Positions 1 to 6,671 of a stretch of 11,140 nt of DNA are shown here, piece after piece. Under the pieces are notes generated by a model. The model was not told the origin of the DNA. It saw only the letters and a list, made by a program, of their open reading frames with translations, and did not search any database. Source of the stretch: Methanolobus sp. UBA474. Lineage in GTDB: Archaea > Halobacteriota > Methanosarcinia > Methanosarcinales > Methanosarcinaceae. The stretch covers positions 1 to 11,140 of the forward strand of contig DANZ01000010.1 in NCBI GenBank assembly GCA_002501695.1, in the 5' to 3' direction. Made by a program: the position numbers and the translations under genes. How positions within the stretch are numbered: the stretch's first letter is position 1; each line of letters starts with the position of its first letter.

Positions 1-597
1 ATGAATGAAATAATGGGAGAGGACTATTACTGGGGATTCTTTGCAGCTTCAGAGAGTATGGATTCCATTTCCGAGGTAACCGATGAAGTGGACAGCAGGC
101 TCGCCAGGAACCTGGGGGTCCCATACAGGGATATCGATAACGAGGATGCTAAGCCCTATTCTCTTCTCAACCAGGAGGAAATACTGGAGGAGGTTGACCA
201 GTTATCATCGGCTCTTGGCTCGCTGCTGACGGCTGTTGCGCTTATCTCTCTGATAGTTGGCTCGATCGGTATCATGAATATCATGCTGGTGACGGTCACT
301 GAAAGGACAAGCGAGATAGGCATCATGAAATCGCTCGGCTACAAGAACCATGAGGTACTTTCCATGTTCATTGTAGAGTCCATGGTAGTGGGCCTTATCG
401 GTGGCATCTTCGGCACAGCTCTCGGAGTTATCGGCGCTTACGTAGTTGTGGGCGCAATGGGAATGCCCCATGTGTTCCCGCTGGACATGATCTTCATAGG
501 AGTGGCAGTCTCTATTGTAGTAGGACTGGCCGCGGGTGTCTATCCTGCTAACAAGGCCGCAAAAATGAATCCTGTGGACGCTCTGAGGCATGAGTGA
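1..597 (+). CDS. ABC transporter permease, MacB/FtsX type, C-terminal part (5' truncated by window edge)
   Basis: This is the membrane permease subunit of a MacB/LolC-like ABC exporter; such proteins pair with a LolD-type ATPase and use ATP to drive movements of an extracytoplasmic domain. The visible 198 residues cover the end of the extracytoplasmic region (about 1-70) and the FtsX domain: membrane helices at roughly 73-95, 122-150 and 160-183, with the family's characteristic cytoplasmic segment ERTSEIGIMKSLG (about residue 101) after the first helix and the closing motif YPANKAAKMNPVDALRHE. Full-length family members are about 400 residues, so the gene almost certainly begins before base 1, and the ATG at base 1 is simply an internal methionine. 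The substrate cannot be deduced. The gene ends 29 bp before the next one on the same strand. Confidence 0.9.
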   Translation: MNEIMGEDYYWGFFAASESMDSISEVTDEVDSRLARNLGVPYRDIDNEDAKPYSLLNQEEILEEVDQLSSALGSLLTAVALISLIVGSIGIMNIMLVTVTERTSEIGIMKSLGYKNHEVLSMFIVESMVVGLIGGIFGTALGVIGAYVVVGAMGMPHVFPLDMIFIGVAVSIVVGLAAGVYPANKAAKMNPVDALRHE

Positions 598-614
598 AGG
601 ATAAGCAGGCAAAA

Positions 615-621
615 TAAGGAG
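615..621 (+). promoter_or_regulatory. Ribosome binding site of the PLDc_N-type gene
   Basis: AAGGAGG lies 5 bases before the ATG at 627. It is a full-length match to the anti-Shine-Dalgarno end of archaeal 16S rRNA and supports this start. Confidence 0.7.
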
Positions 622-626
622 GCAAA

Positions 627-863
627 ATGTTCGATATGTTATATATGGGGCTTCCCTTTCTGGTCTTCTTCCTCTTCTTCGGGGTGGGGATCATCGGGAC
701 CGTTTTCTGGTTATGGATGCTCATCGACTGCGCTACAAAAGAGCCTTCATCGGGCAATGACAAACTGATCTGGATACTGATCATCCTGCTCACGCACCTG
801 ATCGGTGCTTTGATCTACTTCCTGGTCAGGAGGCCAAAACGCATACGGGAATCCGGAGAATGA
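627..863 (+). CDS. Small membrane protein of the PLDc_N type
   Basis: A 78-residue protein with two hydrophobic helices (about 5-33 and 48-67) and a short charged tail ending in RRPKRIRESGE. The segment WLWMLIDCATKE between the helices, followed by a polar stretch and then KLIWILIILLTHLIGALIYFL (in part), matches the phospholipase-D N-terminal-type domain (PLDc_N). That domain occurs as a stand-alone membrane protein in many bacteria and archaea, often near ABC exporters or cell-envelope genes. There is no phospholipase catalytic HKD motif, so no enzyme activity should be assumed. A strong ribosome binding site precedes it, and the 29-bp gap to the permease gene suggests co-transcription. Its function is unknown. 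Confidence 0.8.
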   Translation: MFDMLYMGLPFLVFFLFFGVGIIGTVFWLWMLIDCATKEPSSGNDKLIWILIILLTHLIGALIYFLVRRPKRIRESGE

Positions 864-990
864 ACGGTGGGAGGCTTCTGCGGGGTAATGCCGGATGCGG
901 CCTGTCTTTTGTCAGGCTGCCCTCTCATGGAAGGGAGTACCGACAGAGGCTGGAGATGCCGGTATATCCTTTATCAGAGGATGGAATAAA

Positions 991-1665
991 ATGTTTGAGA
1001 GAATTAACACAGCACTCGGTTCAGCACAAAGGTATGCAGGTGAGTTTGTATCTGTAGCTTTCAGAAGGCAGACATATCTGAATATACTGTACCTGCTGTT
1101 CACATTCCCTCTTGGCACGGCTTACTTCGTGTTCCTGGTGACAGGGCTGTCGCTGGGTTTTCATCTGCTGGGCATCTGGATAGGCATCCCTGTTCTGATA
1201 CTTGTTTTCCTTGCATGGTGGGAAATGGCATCCTTTGAGCGCCAGCTGGCTATATTGCTGCTGAATGTTGATATGCCGCCAATGTCCCGCGATCAGGTCA
1301 AAGCGGAAAGCATGCTTGACAGGTGGATAGACAAATTCAAAAACCCGGTGGCCTGGAAAGCACTGTTGTTCCTGTTTATGAAATTCCCTCTGGGCATATT
1401 CTCGCTTTCCATAGCTGTAGTCATGATCACTCTTACTGTATTCCTGCTGCTGTCTCCCCTTATCTATTATTCAGGGTATGTTTCCACCTTCGGTACGCTC
1501 CGGTATACTTCCGGGCTATCCCTGCTGGCTTTCATTTCAGGCATACCGGCTGGATTGTTATCGATGCACATCATGAACCTGCTGGCAAGGGTGTCCGGAA
1601 GGTTTGCAGCATTAATGCTCGGGATCTCGCCGAAGGATGAGAATGTCACAGCAGGGGAAAGATAG
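991..1665 (+). CDS. Four-helix membrane protein with a 'putative sensor' domain
   Basis: The 224-residue protein is largely membrane-embedded, with hydrophobic segments at about 29-58, 60-80, 122-158 and 173-198. It looks internally duplicated: a hydrophobic pair beginning LLFTFPLGTAYF (about 35) is echoed by LFLFMKFPLGIFSL (about 126), both with the FPLG motif. This resembles the 'putative sensor' domain (Pfam PF13796), which in actinobacteria and methanogens precedes histidine kinases, but here nothing follows it. I chose the ATG at 991 because AGAGGA lies about 10 bases upstream and the homologous sequence appears to start there. The frame is open back to an ATG at 895, but the extra 32 residues look non-membrane and arbitrary. 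The 127 bp before this start are not AT-rich and show no clear promoter, so co-transcription from upstream is likely. The ligand or partner is unknown. Confidence 0.75.
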   Translation: MFERINTALGSAQRYAGEFVSVAFRRQTYLNILYLLFTFPLGTAYFVFLVTGLSLGFHLLGIWIGIPVLILVFLAWWEMASFERQLAILLLNVDMPPMSRDQVKAESMLDRWIDKFKNPVAWKALLFLFMKFPLGIFSLSIAVVMITLTVFLLLSPLIYYSGYVSTFGTLRYTSGLSLLAFISGIPAGLLSMHIMNLLARVSGRFAALMLGISPKDENVTAGER

Positions 1666-1696
1666 ACATTTGACAGATATGCCCGGAAAGAGCAGG

Positions 1697-1972
1697 TCAC
1701 CTTTCATTCAGCTTACTATAAAAATCAAGTATGATATGTGTTTTCTTGTTATCAAGGTTAAGCCGGAAAGTGCGTATCTGTTTCCCAAGGGGTTTTTCGG
1801 TAACTATCCCGGTTTTGAGCAAAGGTGCGATGACTCTTGCCACACTGGAATGGGACAGGCCTGTCTCTTCTGCTATCCCCGAAAGATAAGTTGACTCGTT
1901 CCGATGCTCGATCAGGTTTTTCAGAACCGTCATCTGGGCTGTCTTTCCAAATATCTCTTCCAGTGCATCCAT
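1697..1972 (-). CDS. Winged-helix transcriptional regulator (91 aa)
   Basis: A single-domain DNA-binding protein. Residues about 5-75 form a winged helix-turn-helix: an N-terminal helix (EEIFGKTAQMTVLKNLIEH), a helix pair containing LSGIAEETGLSHSSVARVIAPLL with the recognition helix around residues 40-52, and a wing (TEKPLGKQIRTFRLN). The protein has no effector domain. Similar small winged-helix proteins are common in methanogens and other Euryarchaeota, and their targets are mostly unknown. The gene is convergent with the sensor-domain gene (31 bp between stops) and divergent from the response-regulator operon, with which it shares a 165-bp intergenic region. A tandem 14-bp repeat overlaps its own start codon, which suggests autoregulation (inference). 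Confidence 0.85.
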   Translation of the reverse strand: MDALEEIFGKTAQMTVLKNLIEHRNESTYLSGIAEETGLSHSSVARVIAPLLKTGIVTEKPLGKQIRTFRLNLDNKKTHIILDFYSKLNER

Positions 1973-2001
1973 TGTATCTTACCTTACTTGTATCGTACCT
2001 T
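1972..2001 (-). repeat. Tandem 14-bp direct repeat overlapping the start codon of the winged-helix gene
   Basis: Read on the minus strand, AAGGTACGATACAA (2001-1988) is followed after 2 bases by AAGGTAAGATACAA (1985-1972). The copies match at 13 of 14 positions with a 16-bp period. The last base of the second copy is the A of the ATG. Each copy contains AAGGT, and the second is placed like a ribosome binding site. The pair could be an operator bound by the encoded winged-helix protein or a duplicated translation-initiation segment. Confidence 0.7.
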
Positions 2002-2018
2002 AGATAATCATTTATGGG

Positions 2019-2026
2019 TTATAATA
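2019..2026 (-). promoter_or_regulatory. Probable TATA box for the winged-helix gene
   Basis: The minus strand reads TATTATAA here. This would place a transcript start near 1996, within the 14-bp repeat pair. The next AT-rich stretch (about 2005-2018) is a weaker alternative. Confidence 0.4.
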
Positions 2027-2103
2027 CTTTCTTTAATTAGGATGGCTGGTCTAATTAATGTATAACTCTTTGATATTTGGAAAGGTTTTAATAGCATCAT
2101 CCA

Positions 2104-2116
2104 GCTATATTTATCC
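2104..2116 (+). promoter_or_regulatory. Probable TATA box of the response regulator / kinase operon
   Basis: CTATATTTATCC lies about 22-34 bases before the ATG at 2138, so a transcript would begin very near the start codon and carry almost no leader. No clear Shine-Dalgarno sequence precedes the ATG, which fits. TTTTAATA near 2085-2092 is an alternative TATA element. Confidence 0.45.
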
Positions 2117-2137
2117 ATAGTTTTGGGTAGTATTACC

Positions 2138-2650
2138 ATGAATACTGAAAACATTGACCAGAAGATCCTGGCACTGATGGAGAGCAATCCTCACATGACA
2201 GATGCGGAGATTGCCAGGTCGCTTGGACTGGATGAAAATGCTATCCGGCAGAGGATAGACTTCCTGTGTGACACCCGTGAGAAGATCCTTATCGTGGATG
2301 AGGAGATAGACGCTTCAACTGCACTCCGGCTGGCGCTTGAATCAGAAGGCTACAACGTTATTGAGGCCCTTGACGGATATGAAGGGATACGGAAAGCAAA
2401 GTCTGAGAACCCCGATGTAATACTTCTTGACATAATGATGCCCGGTATGGACGGTTTTGAAGCATGCCAGCTTCTCAAGGCTGACCCGGCTTTAAAGCAT
2501 ATACCCATCATCATGCTGACTGCAAAAGGAGAGGTTGATGATAAGGTGGAGGGGCTTGAACTGGGAGCAGATGACTATGTTACAAAGCCTTTCAACCTCA
2601 AGGAACTGAAAGCCCGTATAAGGATGGTGCTGCGAAGAGGCGCTGTCTGA
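2138..2650 (+). CDS. Response regulator: N-terminal Lrp/AsnC-like HTH plus receiver domain
   Basis: A 170-residue cytoplasmic two-component regulator. Residues about 4-44 form a helix-turn-helix like that of Lrp/AsnC proteins (IDQKILALMESNPHMTDAEI, then ARSLGLDENAIRQRIDFL). Residues 49-167 form a CheY-like receiver with acidic pocket D54/E55, phosphoacceptor D98 in LLDIMMPGMDG, switch threonine T128 (MLTAK) and lysine K150 (YVTKPF). All key receiver residues are present, so phosphorylation is expected. The DNA-binding part precedes the receiver, the reverse of OmpR or NarL regulators. The ATG at 2138 is preferred over an in-frame TTG at 2123, because the protein begins naturally there and the TATA box spacing fits. 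The kinase gene starts 40 bp downstream and is the likely partner. DNA binding is inferred from the fold; the HTH might instead act in dimerisation. Confidence 0.9.
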   Translation: MNTENIDQKILALMESNPHMTDAEIARSLGLDENAIRQRIDFLCDTREKILIVDEEIDASTALRLALESEGYNVIEALDGYEGIRKAKSENPDVILLDIMMPGMDGFEACQLLKADPALKHIPIIMLTAKGEVDDKVEGLELGADDYVTKPFNLKELKARIRMVLRRGAV

Positions 2651-2690
2651 TGCTCAGCTTCTGATCGACTTCCTTATTTTACAAGGTCCT

Positions 2691-4457
2691 ATGTGGGGTA
2701 AAAAAAACCGATTGAGCCTGGTAGTTTTTGCAGTGATAGTGTTACTGCTGGTCGGTTCTATCTTTTTTCTGTGGATGAAGGCCAATGTTGAGGTCAGGTC
2801 CATCGTGGAAGAGCAATATCAGCAACAGCAGCTCATCCTTACCCAATATGTATCATATTCCATCGGGGAACTGCTCAGCGAAAGAGTGCTGCTGCTGGAG
2901 GTGGTGGCACAGAAGCAGCAGGGAGTCCCGGACGATCAGTTCATGTCCGAGTTCGAGACAGTATACCAGGTCGCAGAGATCTACTATGTGCTTGAGTTCA
3001 TAGATGCCAACGGTACAGTCGTGTCGGGTTATCCTGTGGAACACGTGCCTCAGGGTTACAACCTGTATTCTAACAATATGAGCCGGGCGTTCGAGCATGT
3101 AAAGAACACAGGGGAAGTATATGTGTCCGAACCTGTAAGCACGATGGAAGGCGTTTTTGGCGCTTACGTGTGGGTTCCTGTATTTGAGAACGGGGAGTTC
3201 AGGGGTTCAATACTCGGGATCGTCTCGGACGAGAACATAATCAGCCAGTTTGAAACATCATCTGATGGCAGGAATTATGTCTATATTGTGAACGACAAAG
3301 GCATGATACTTTATGATCAGTCCGGCACATATGAGAAAGGCACAAGCTACTTCGACTATGCTGAGAATGATGATCAGCAGCGTCTCTCTATCCTCCAGGC
3401 GCAGATGAGCGGCCAGATGGGCAACGGCAAGTACTGGCAGGAAACATCCGAAGGCGACGAATATGTGCTGGTTTCCTATTCCCCGGTGAACTGGTACAAC
3501 CAGCGGTGGTCCGTGGGTCTTACGAGCCTGGATGATGCTGTCGATGACATAATCCTCTCGGTATATGTAAAATTGTTCACGGTGGCTGCAGTTTCTGTAC
3601 TTTTCATCCTGTTCGTGAGTTCCCAGGTCTATTTCATCCTCCTTAACTGGAACAAGTCCCTTGAAACCGAGGTTGAGAAAAAGACCCGCGAACTCCAGCA
3701 ATCCAATGAATCCCTTATTACTGCAAATATAAAGCTCAAGGAGCTTGACAGGTTAAAGAACGAATTCCTGTCCATGGTCTCGCATGAGCTTAAGACTCCC
3801 CTCACAGCCATGAAGACCTCCAGTGAGTTCCTTTTGGAGGAGAAGTGCGCCCCCGATGTAAGAAAGCAATTGCTTGCCCTTATCGTACGCAATGTTGACA
3901 GGCAGGCACGGCTTGTCGATGACCTCCTGGACATCTCAAGGATAGAATCCCGCAGGATGAAGTTCAATATGGAAAATGTAAGCCTGCATGAGGCTCTGGA
4001 CCATTCCCTTGAGAGTATCCGGCGTTTCTCTGAGAGCAAAGGCGTTGAGATCGAAGTGGATATGCCTGCTTCTCTTCCGGCGGTCCATGCGGATAAGGAC
4101 AAGCTCATCCAGGTATTTGTCAATCTTCTGAACAATGCTGTCAAGTTCACGCCCCAGGGTGGAAAGATAACTGTCCATGCACACAGGTCCGGCGCTGATG
4201 TGGAGATATCTGTCAGGGATACGGGTATAGGCATCGACCCGGCCTATGCGGAGCGCATATTTGATAAGTTCTACCAGATAGACAATACCTCCACCCGCTC
4301 TGCAGGGGGCTGCGGGCTTGGACTTGCGATCACAAAAGGGCTGCTCGAAGGCATGGATAGCTCAATACGTGTTGAAAGTGAGTCCGGTGCGGGCAGCAGA
4401 TTCATTTTCACACTGAAGGCAGGAGCAGTGAGTTCCATTCATTCTGAAGTTCATTGA
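2691..4457 (+). CDS. Membrane sensor histidine kinase with extracytoplasmic Cache-like domain
   Basis: The 588-residue kinase probably phosphorylates the response regulator encoded 40 bp upstream. The order is: a membrane helix (about 8-28); an extracytoplasmic domain of about 250 residues (35-285) with features of a double Cache sensor (YYVLEFIDANGTVVSGYP, YVYIVNDKGMILYD, and a final YSPVNWYNQRWSVGLTS); a second helix (about 291-318); and a coiled coil (321-358). The HisKA domain has phosphoacceptor H365 in SMVSHELKTP, and the ATPase domain has an N box (NLLNNAVKFTPQ, about 478-489), G1 (DTGIGID, 510), F box (FDKFYQID) and G2 (GCGLGLAI, about 540). The usual GG of the segment after G2 is replaced by MDSS, but the catalytic boxes are intact. 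Cache domains usually bind small molecules such as amino or organic acids; this ligand is unknown. Confidence 0.93.
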   Translation: MWGKKNRLSLVVFAVIVLLLVGSIFFLWMKANVEVRSIVEEQYQQQQLILTQYVSYSIGELLSERVLLLEVVAQKQQGVPDDQFMSEFETVYQVAEIYYVLEFIDANGTVVSGYPVEHVPQGYNLYSNNMSRAFEHVKNTGEVYVSEPVSTMEGVFGAYVWVPVFENGEFRGSILGIVSDENIISQFETSSDGRNYVYIVNDKGMILYDQSGTYEKGTSYFDYAENDDQQRLSILQAQMSGQMGNGKYWQETSEGDEYVLVSYSPVNWYNQRWSVGLTSLDDAVDDIILSVYVKLFTVAAVSVLFILFVSSQVYFILLNWNKSLETEVEKKTRELQQSNESLITANIKLKELDRLKNEFLSMVSHELKTPLTAMKTSSEFLLEEKCAPDVRKQLLALIVRNVDRQARLVDDLLDISRIESRRMKFNMENVSLHEALDHSLESIRRFSESKGVEIEVDMPASLPAVHADKDKLIQVFVNLLNNAVKFTPQGGKITVHAHRSGADVEISVRDTGIGIDPAYAERIFDKFYQIDNTSTRSAGGCGLGLAITKGLLEGMDSSIRVESESGAGSRFIFTLKAGAVSSIHSEVH

Positions 4458-4482
4458 AATATGTTCAATCAAGAGGTGCAGT

Positions 4483-4800
4483 ATGTTAGTGACAACAACA
4501 AATGATATAGAAGGTAAAGAGCTTGAAATCCTTGGCGTGGTATTCGGGAACACTGTCCGCTCCAAGAATATCGGGAGTGATATAATGGCGGGACTGAAGA
4601 ACATTGTCGGAGGAGAGCTGAAAGGTTATTCTGATATGCTCACGCAGGCGAGGAAGCAGTCTTATGACCGGATGGTCGAAGAGGCCATAAGGATGGGTGC
4701 TGACGCAGTTGTAAATGTGAGGTTCACTACATCACAGACCATGGCAGGAGCCGCGGAGTTGCTTGCCTATGGGACTGCCGTAAAGTTCAGGAAGGGCTAA
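4483..4800 (+). CDS. YbjQ / UPF0145 family protein
   Basis: A 105-residue soluble protein that matches the UPF0145 (YbjQ, 'putative heavy-metal-binding') family over its full length. Diagnostic features are the N-terminal TTTNDIEGKEL followed by LGVVFGNTVRSKNIGSDI, the central GGELKGYSDMLTQARKQ, and MGADAVVNVRF near residue 72. Family members form small oligomers of dodecin-like fold; the metal-binding label comes from annotation and the physiological role is not established. A ribosome binding site (GAGGTG, about 4474) precedes the ATG, and the gap to the kinase gene is only 25 bp with no terminator. It is therefore probably the third gene of the two-component operon, although a functional link to signalling is not demonstrated. 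Confidence 0.88.
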   Translation: MLVTTTNDIEGKELEILGVVFGNTVRSKNIGSDIMAGLKNIVGGELKGYSDMLTQARKQSYDRMVEEAIRMGADAVVNVRFTTSQTMAGAAELLAYGTAVKFRKG

Positions 4801-4846
4801 AAGTTGTAAGTCTGGCTCGTTCTTCCTGAGGGGAAAGCACACTTCT

Positions 4847-4860
4847 GCCTTTTTCCTCTC
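4847..4860. terminator. Pyrimidine-rich terminator region between convergent genes
   Basis: The 59-bp gap between the UPF0145 gene and the convergent kinase gene contains a T-rich tract (CTTTTTCCTCTC) on the plus strand, preceded by a weak TTCC/GGAA hairpin near 4822-4835. T-rich tracts are the usual archaeal intrinsic terminators, so this would end the leftward operon's transcripts. No matching T-run is seen for the minus-strand gene. Confidence 0.4.
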
Positions 4861-6467
4861 TAATTATTACTGACGGGGAGACTGAAAGTGAAAGTGCTGC
4901 CTTTGCCCAGTTCACTCTCCATCCGGATATTTCCCCCGAGCATTTCCACAAACTCTTTTACGATATACAATCCAAGACCTACTCCGTCAAAGCTTCTTGT
5001 GAGGGATGAGTCCACCTGGGAGAAAGGCTTGAACAGCTTGTTCTGGTGCTCCCTGGATATGCCTATGCCTGTATCCTCGACAGAGGCTGTCAGGAATCCG
5101 TCATTCCCCAAGGTGAACTTTATGCTGACCGTACCTCTCTCCGGAGTGAATTTGATCGCATTGCTGATAAGATCATAAAGGATGGTCTTGAATTTACTTT
5201 CATCAGAATAGACCTCCTTTATCCCGGTCTCCAGGAAAAAATGCAGGGAGATATCTTTCTTTTTTGCCAGCGGTATTGTGGAGGCTTCTACGTCCCTGAT
5301 CACAGATGGGAGCAGGAACTCTTTTTTCTGTACTTCCATCTTTCCTTCCTCTATCTGGGAATGCTCGATAATGGAGTTGATAAGCACCAGCAGTCTTTCT
5401 CCGCTTCGGGAGATGGTTTCCATACATCTCTTCTGTTGAGTGTTAAGGGAGCCAAGGTCCCCTTTGGAAAAAATGTCCGAATAACCTATTATCTGGTTGA
5501 GGGGTGTCCTCAGTTCATGGCTCATGGTGGAGATGAACTCTTTTTTTACCCGCGCTGCATTGTCCGATATCATTTTTGCCATAATAAGGGCCTGTTCGGT
5601 CCTTTTCCGTTCCGTGATATCATTGCCTGAGGTCAGCAGTCCTTGTACATTTCCATCTTCATCCTCAAGGAGTATATTGTTCCATTCAAAAGTCCTGACC
5701 TCCATATCTCTCATGAGTACAGGTGACTCCAAGAACGTTTTTAGAGCCGTTTCCTTTTTCATTAACCTGCGGTGCTCTTGTACTACATCTTCCCGGATGT
5801 CCTCAGGCATGAATGTCTCAAAAAAGTTGATGCCTATAAGTTCACTTTCCTCGTAGCCGAGTATTTCGGAGCCTTTCTTATTGATAAGGCGTATATTCCC
5901 ATCCTTATCTGTCGCAAGTATAATGACAGCAACAACCTCAAGATACCTTTGAGCTTTATCCCTTTCCTGCTTGAGGTTCAGTTCTGCTTTCTTGAGCTGG
6001 GCGATGTCTACCATCAGGCCGTTTATTCCTGCAAGTTTCCCGTTACGTATTATCGGATGGGATGTCGTATGAACGTAACTGATATCTCCCGAGCGTTTTA
6101 TTATGCGGAACATGTAAGGTTTTTTCTCGCCGGCTATTGTCAGCCTGATGTCTTCCACAAGCCCCGGAAGGTCTTCAGGATGTATGTATCTGGTATAAGA
6201 TGTTCCAATGACTTCTTCTTTCTTATAGCCGGTTATATTCTCAATAGCTGAATTGAGATATGTGAATATGCCTTCGTTGTCGATAGTGAAGAGCACCTCG
6301 TTAAGATTCTCCACCCGCTCGCTATAGAACTCCCTTATTTCGGCCAGTTCTTTGTTCACTGCCTCCAGTTCTGTTGTAAGATGCTGGACTCTGGATCTGA
6401 GGGATTCGTTTGTTTGTGTTGTATGTGGACGTTTTTTACAACCAGGATCTCTGTTTTTGGAAGCCAT
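4860..6467 (-). CDS. Soluble sensor histidine kinase with two PAS domains
   Basis: The 535-residue protein has no membrane segment and so probably senses a cytoplasmic signal. The order is: a coiled coil (about 20-55); PAS 1 (about 52-157, with GIFTYLNSAIENITGY and YIHPEDL, followed by a PAC segment ending GLMVDIAQLKKAE); PAS 2 (about 172-290, with GYEESELIG and the PAC end SGNDITERKR); HisKA with H317 in TMSHELRTP; and an ATPase domain with N box around N436 (DLISNAIKFTP), G1 (DTGIGI, 465-470), F box (LFKPFSQVD) and G2 (GVGLGLYIVK, 495). PAS domains of this sort bind small ligands, haem or flavin; no haem-type signature is obvious. No regulator gene is adjacent, so it is an orphan kinase. 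The ATG at 6467 is preferred to a TTG at 6476, because a TATA box lies about 25 bp upstream. Confidence 0.92.
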   Translation of the reverse strand: MASKNRDPGCKKRPHTTQTNESLRSRVQHLTTELEAVNKELAEIREFYSERVENLNEVLFTIDNEGIFTYLNSAIENITGYKKEEVIGTSYTRYIHPEDLPGLVEDIRLTIAGEKKPYMFRIIKRSGDISYVHTTSHPIIRNGKLAGINGLMVDIAQLKKAELNLKQERDKAQRYLEVVAVIILATDKDGNIRLINKKGSEILGYEESELIGINFFETFMPEDIREDVVQEHRRLMKKETALKTFLESPVLMRDMEVRTFEWNNILLEDEDGNVQGLLTSGNDITERKRTEQALIMAKMISDNAARVKKEFISTMSHELRTPLNQIIGYSDIFSKGDLGSLNTQQKRCMETISRSGERLLVLINSIIEHSQIEEGKMEVQKKEFLLPSVIRDVEASTIPLAKKKDISLHFFLETGIKEVYSDESKFKTILYDLISNAIKFTPERGTVSIKFTLGNDGFLTASVEDTGIGISREHQNKLFKPFSQVDSSLTRSFDGVGLGLYIVKEFVEMLGGNIRMESELGKGSTFTFSLPVSNN

Positions 6468-6490
6468 ATCTATCAAAAAACATATAGTTA

Positions 6491-6504
6491 CTATTTTTAT
6501 ATTT
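6491..6504 (-). promoter_or_regulatory. Probable TATA box of the PAS kinase gene
   Basis: The minus strand reads AAATATAAAAATAG, centred about 30 bases before the ATG at 6467. Transcription would start close to the codon, giving a leaderless or short-leader message. Confidence 0.5.
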
Positions 6505-6538
6505 CATTGCAGTTGGAAGTACTTAATCTTTGTGAGAA

Positions 6539-6568
6539 ATGCATATCTGGGATATAAACCAGATGCAT
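6539..6568. promoter_or_regulatory. Interrupted dyad in the divergent intergenic region
   Basis: ATGCATATCTGG (6539-6550) and CCAGATGCAT (6559-6568) form a 10-bp inverted repeat with a 2-base bulge, around an 8-base AT-rich centre (GATATAAA). It sits between the divergent PAS kinase and GerW-domain genes and looks like a regulator binding site or hairpin. Which gene it would control is unclear. Confidence 0.45.
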
Positions 6569-6625
6569 GATATGGTTCTTTTTTTTGCATATATTTCAGA
6601 TTCACTTTTAAACGATAAGGAACAT

Positions 6626-6640
6626 AATTAAATATAATAC
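6626..6640 (+). promoter_or_regulatory. Probable TATA box of the GerW-domain gene
   Basis: The AT-rich stretch AATTAAATATAATAC has a centre about 38 bases before the ATG at 6672, giving a predicted transcript start near 6657. A purine-rich GGGGAG (6661-6666) then acts as the ribosome binding site. Confidence 0.5.
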
Positions 6641-6671
6641 AAAAACACAATTGTAGAAATGGGGAGTATAC

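Noticed and set aside
895..990. Upstream in-frame extension of the sensor-domain protein starting at an ATG at 895
   Set aside because: The 32 extra residues do not look like a membrane or signal segment, and a ribosome binding site fits the ATG at 991 better.
860..1057. 65-residue reading frame starting at an ATGA overlap with the PLDc_N-type gene
   Set aside because: The overlap looks coupling-like, but the protein has no recognisable features and runs into the sensor-domain gene in another frame.
2123..2137. TTG start giving five extra residues to the response regulator
   Set aside because: An ATG lies just downstream at 2138 and fits the TATA box; the extra residues are not typical of HTH proteins.
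3629..4234. 201-residue open frame on the minus strand inside the Cache kinase gene
   Set aside because: It is an antisense shadow of the kinase; the protein has no domain and the kinase frame is certain.
5046..5630. 194-residue plus-strand frame opposite the PAS kinase
   Set aside because: It is an antisense shadow without recognisable features.
6468..6476. TTG start giving three extra residues to the PAS kinase
   Set aside because: The ATG at 6467 is a better start codon, and the promoter spacing supports it.
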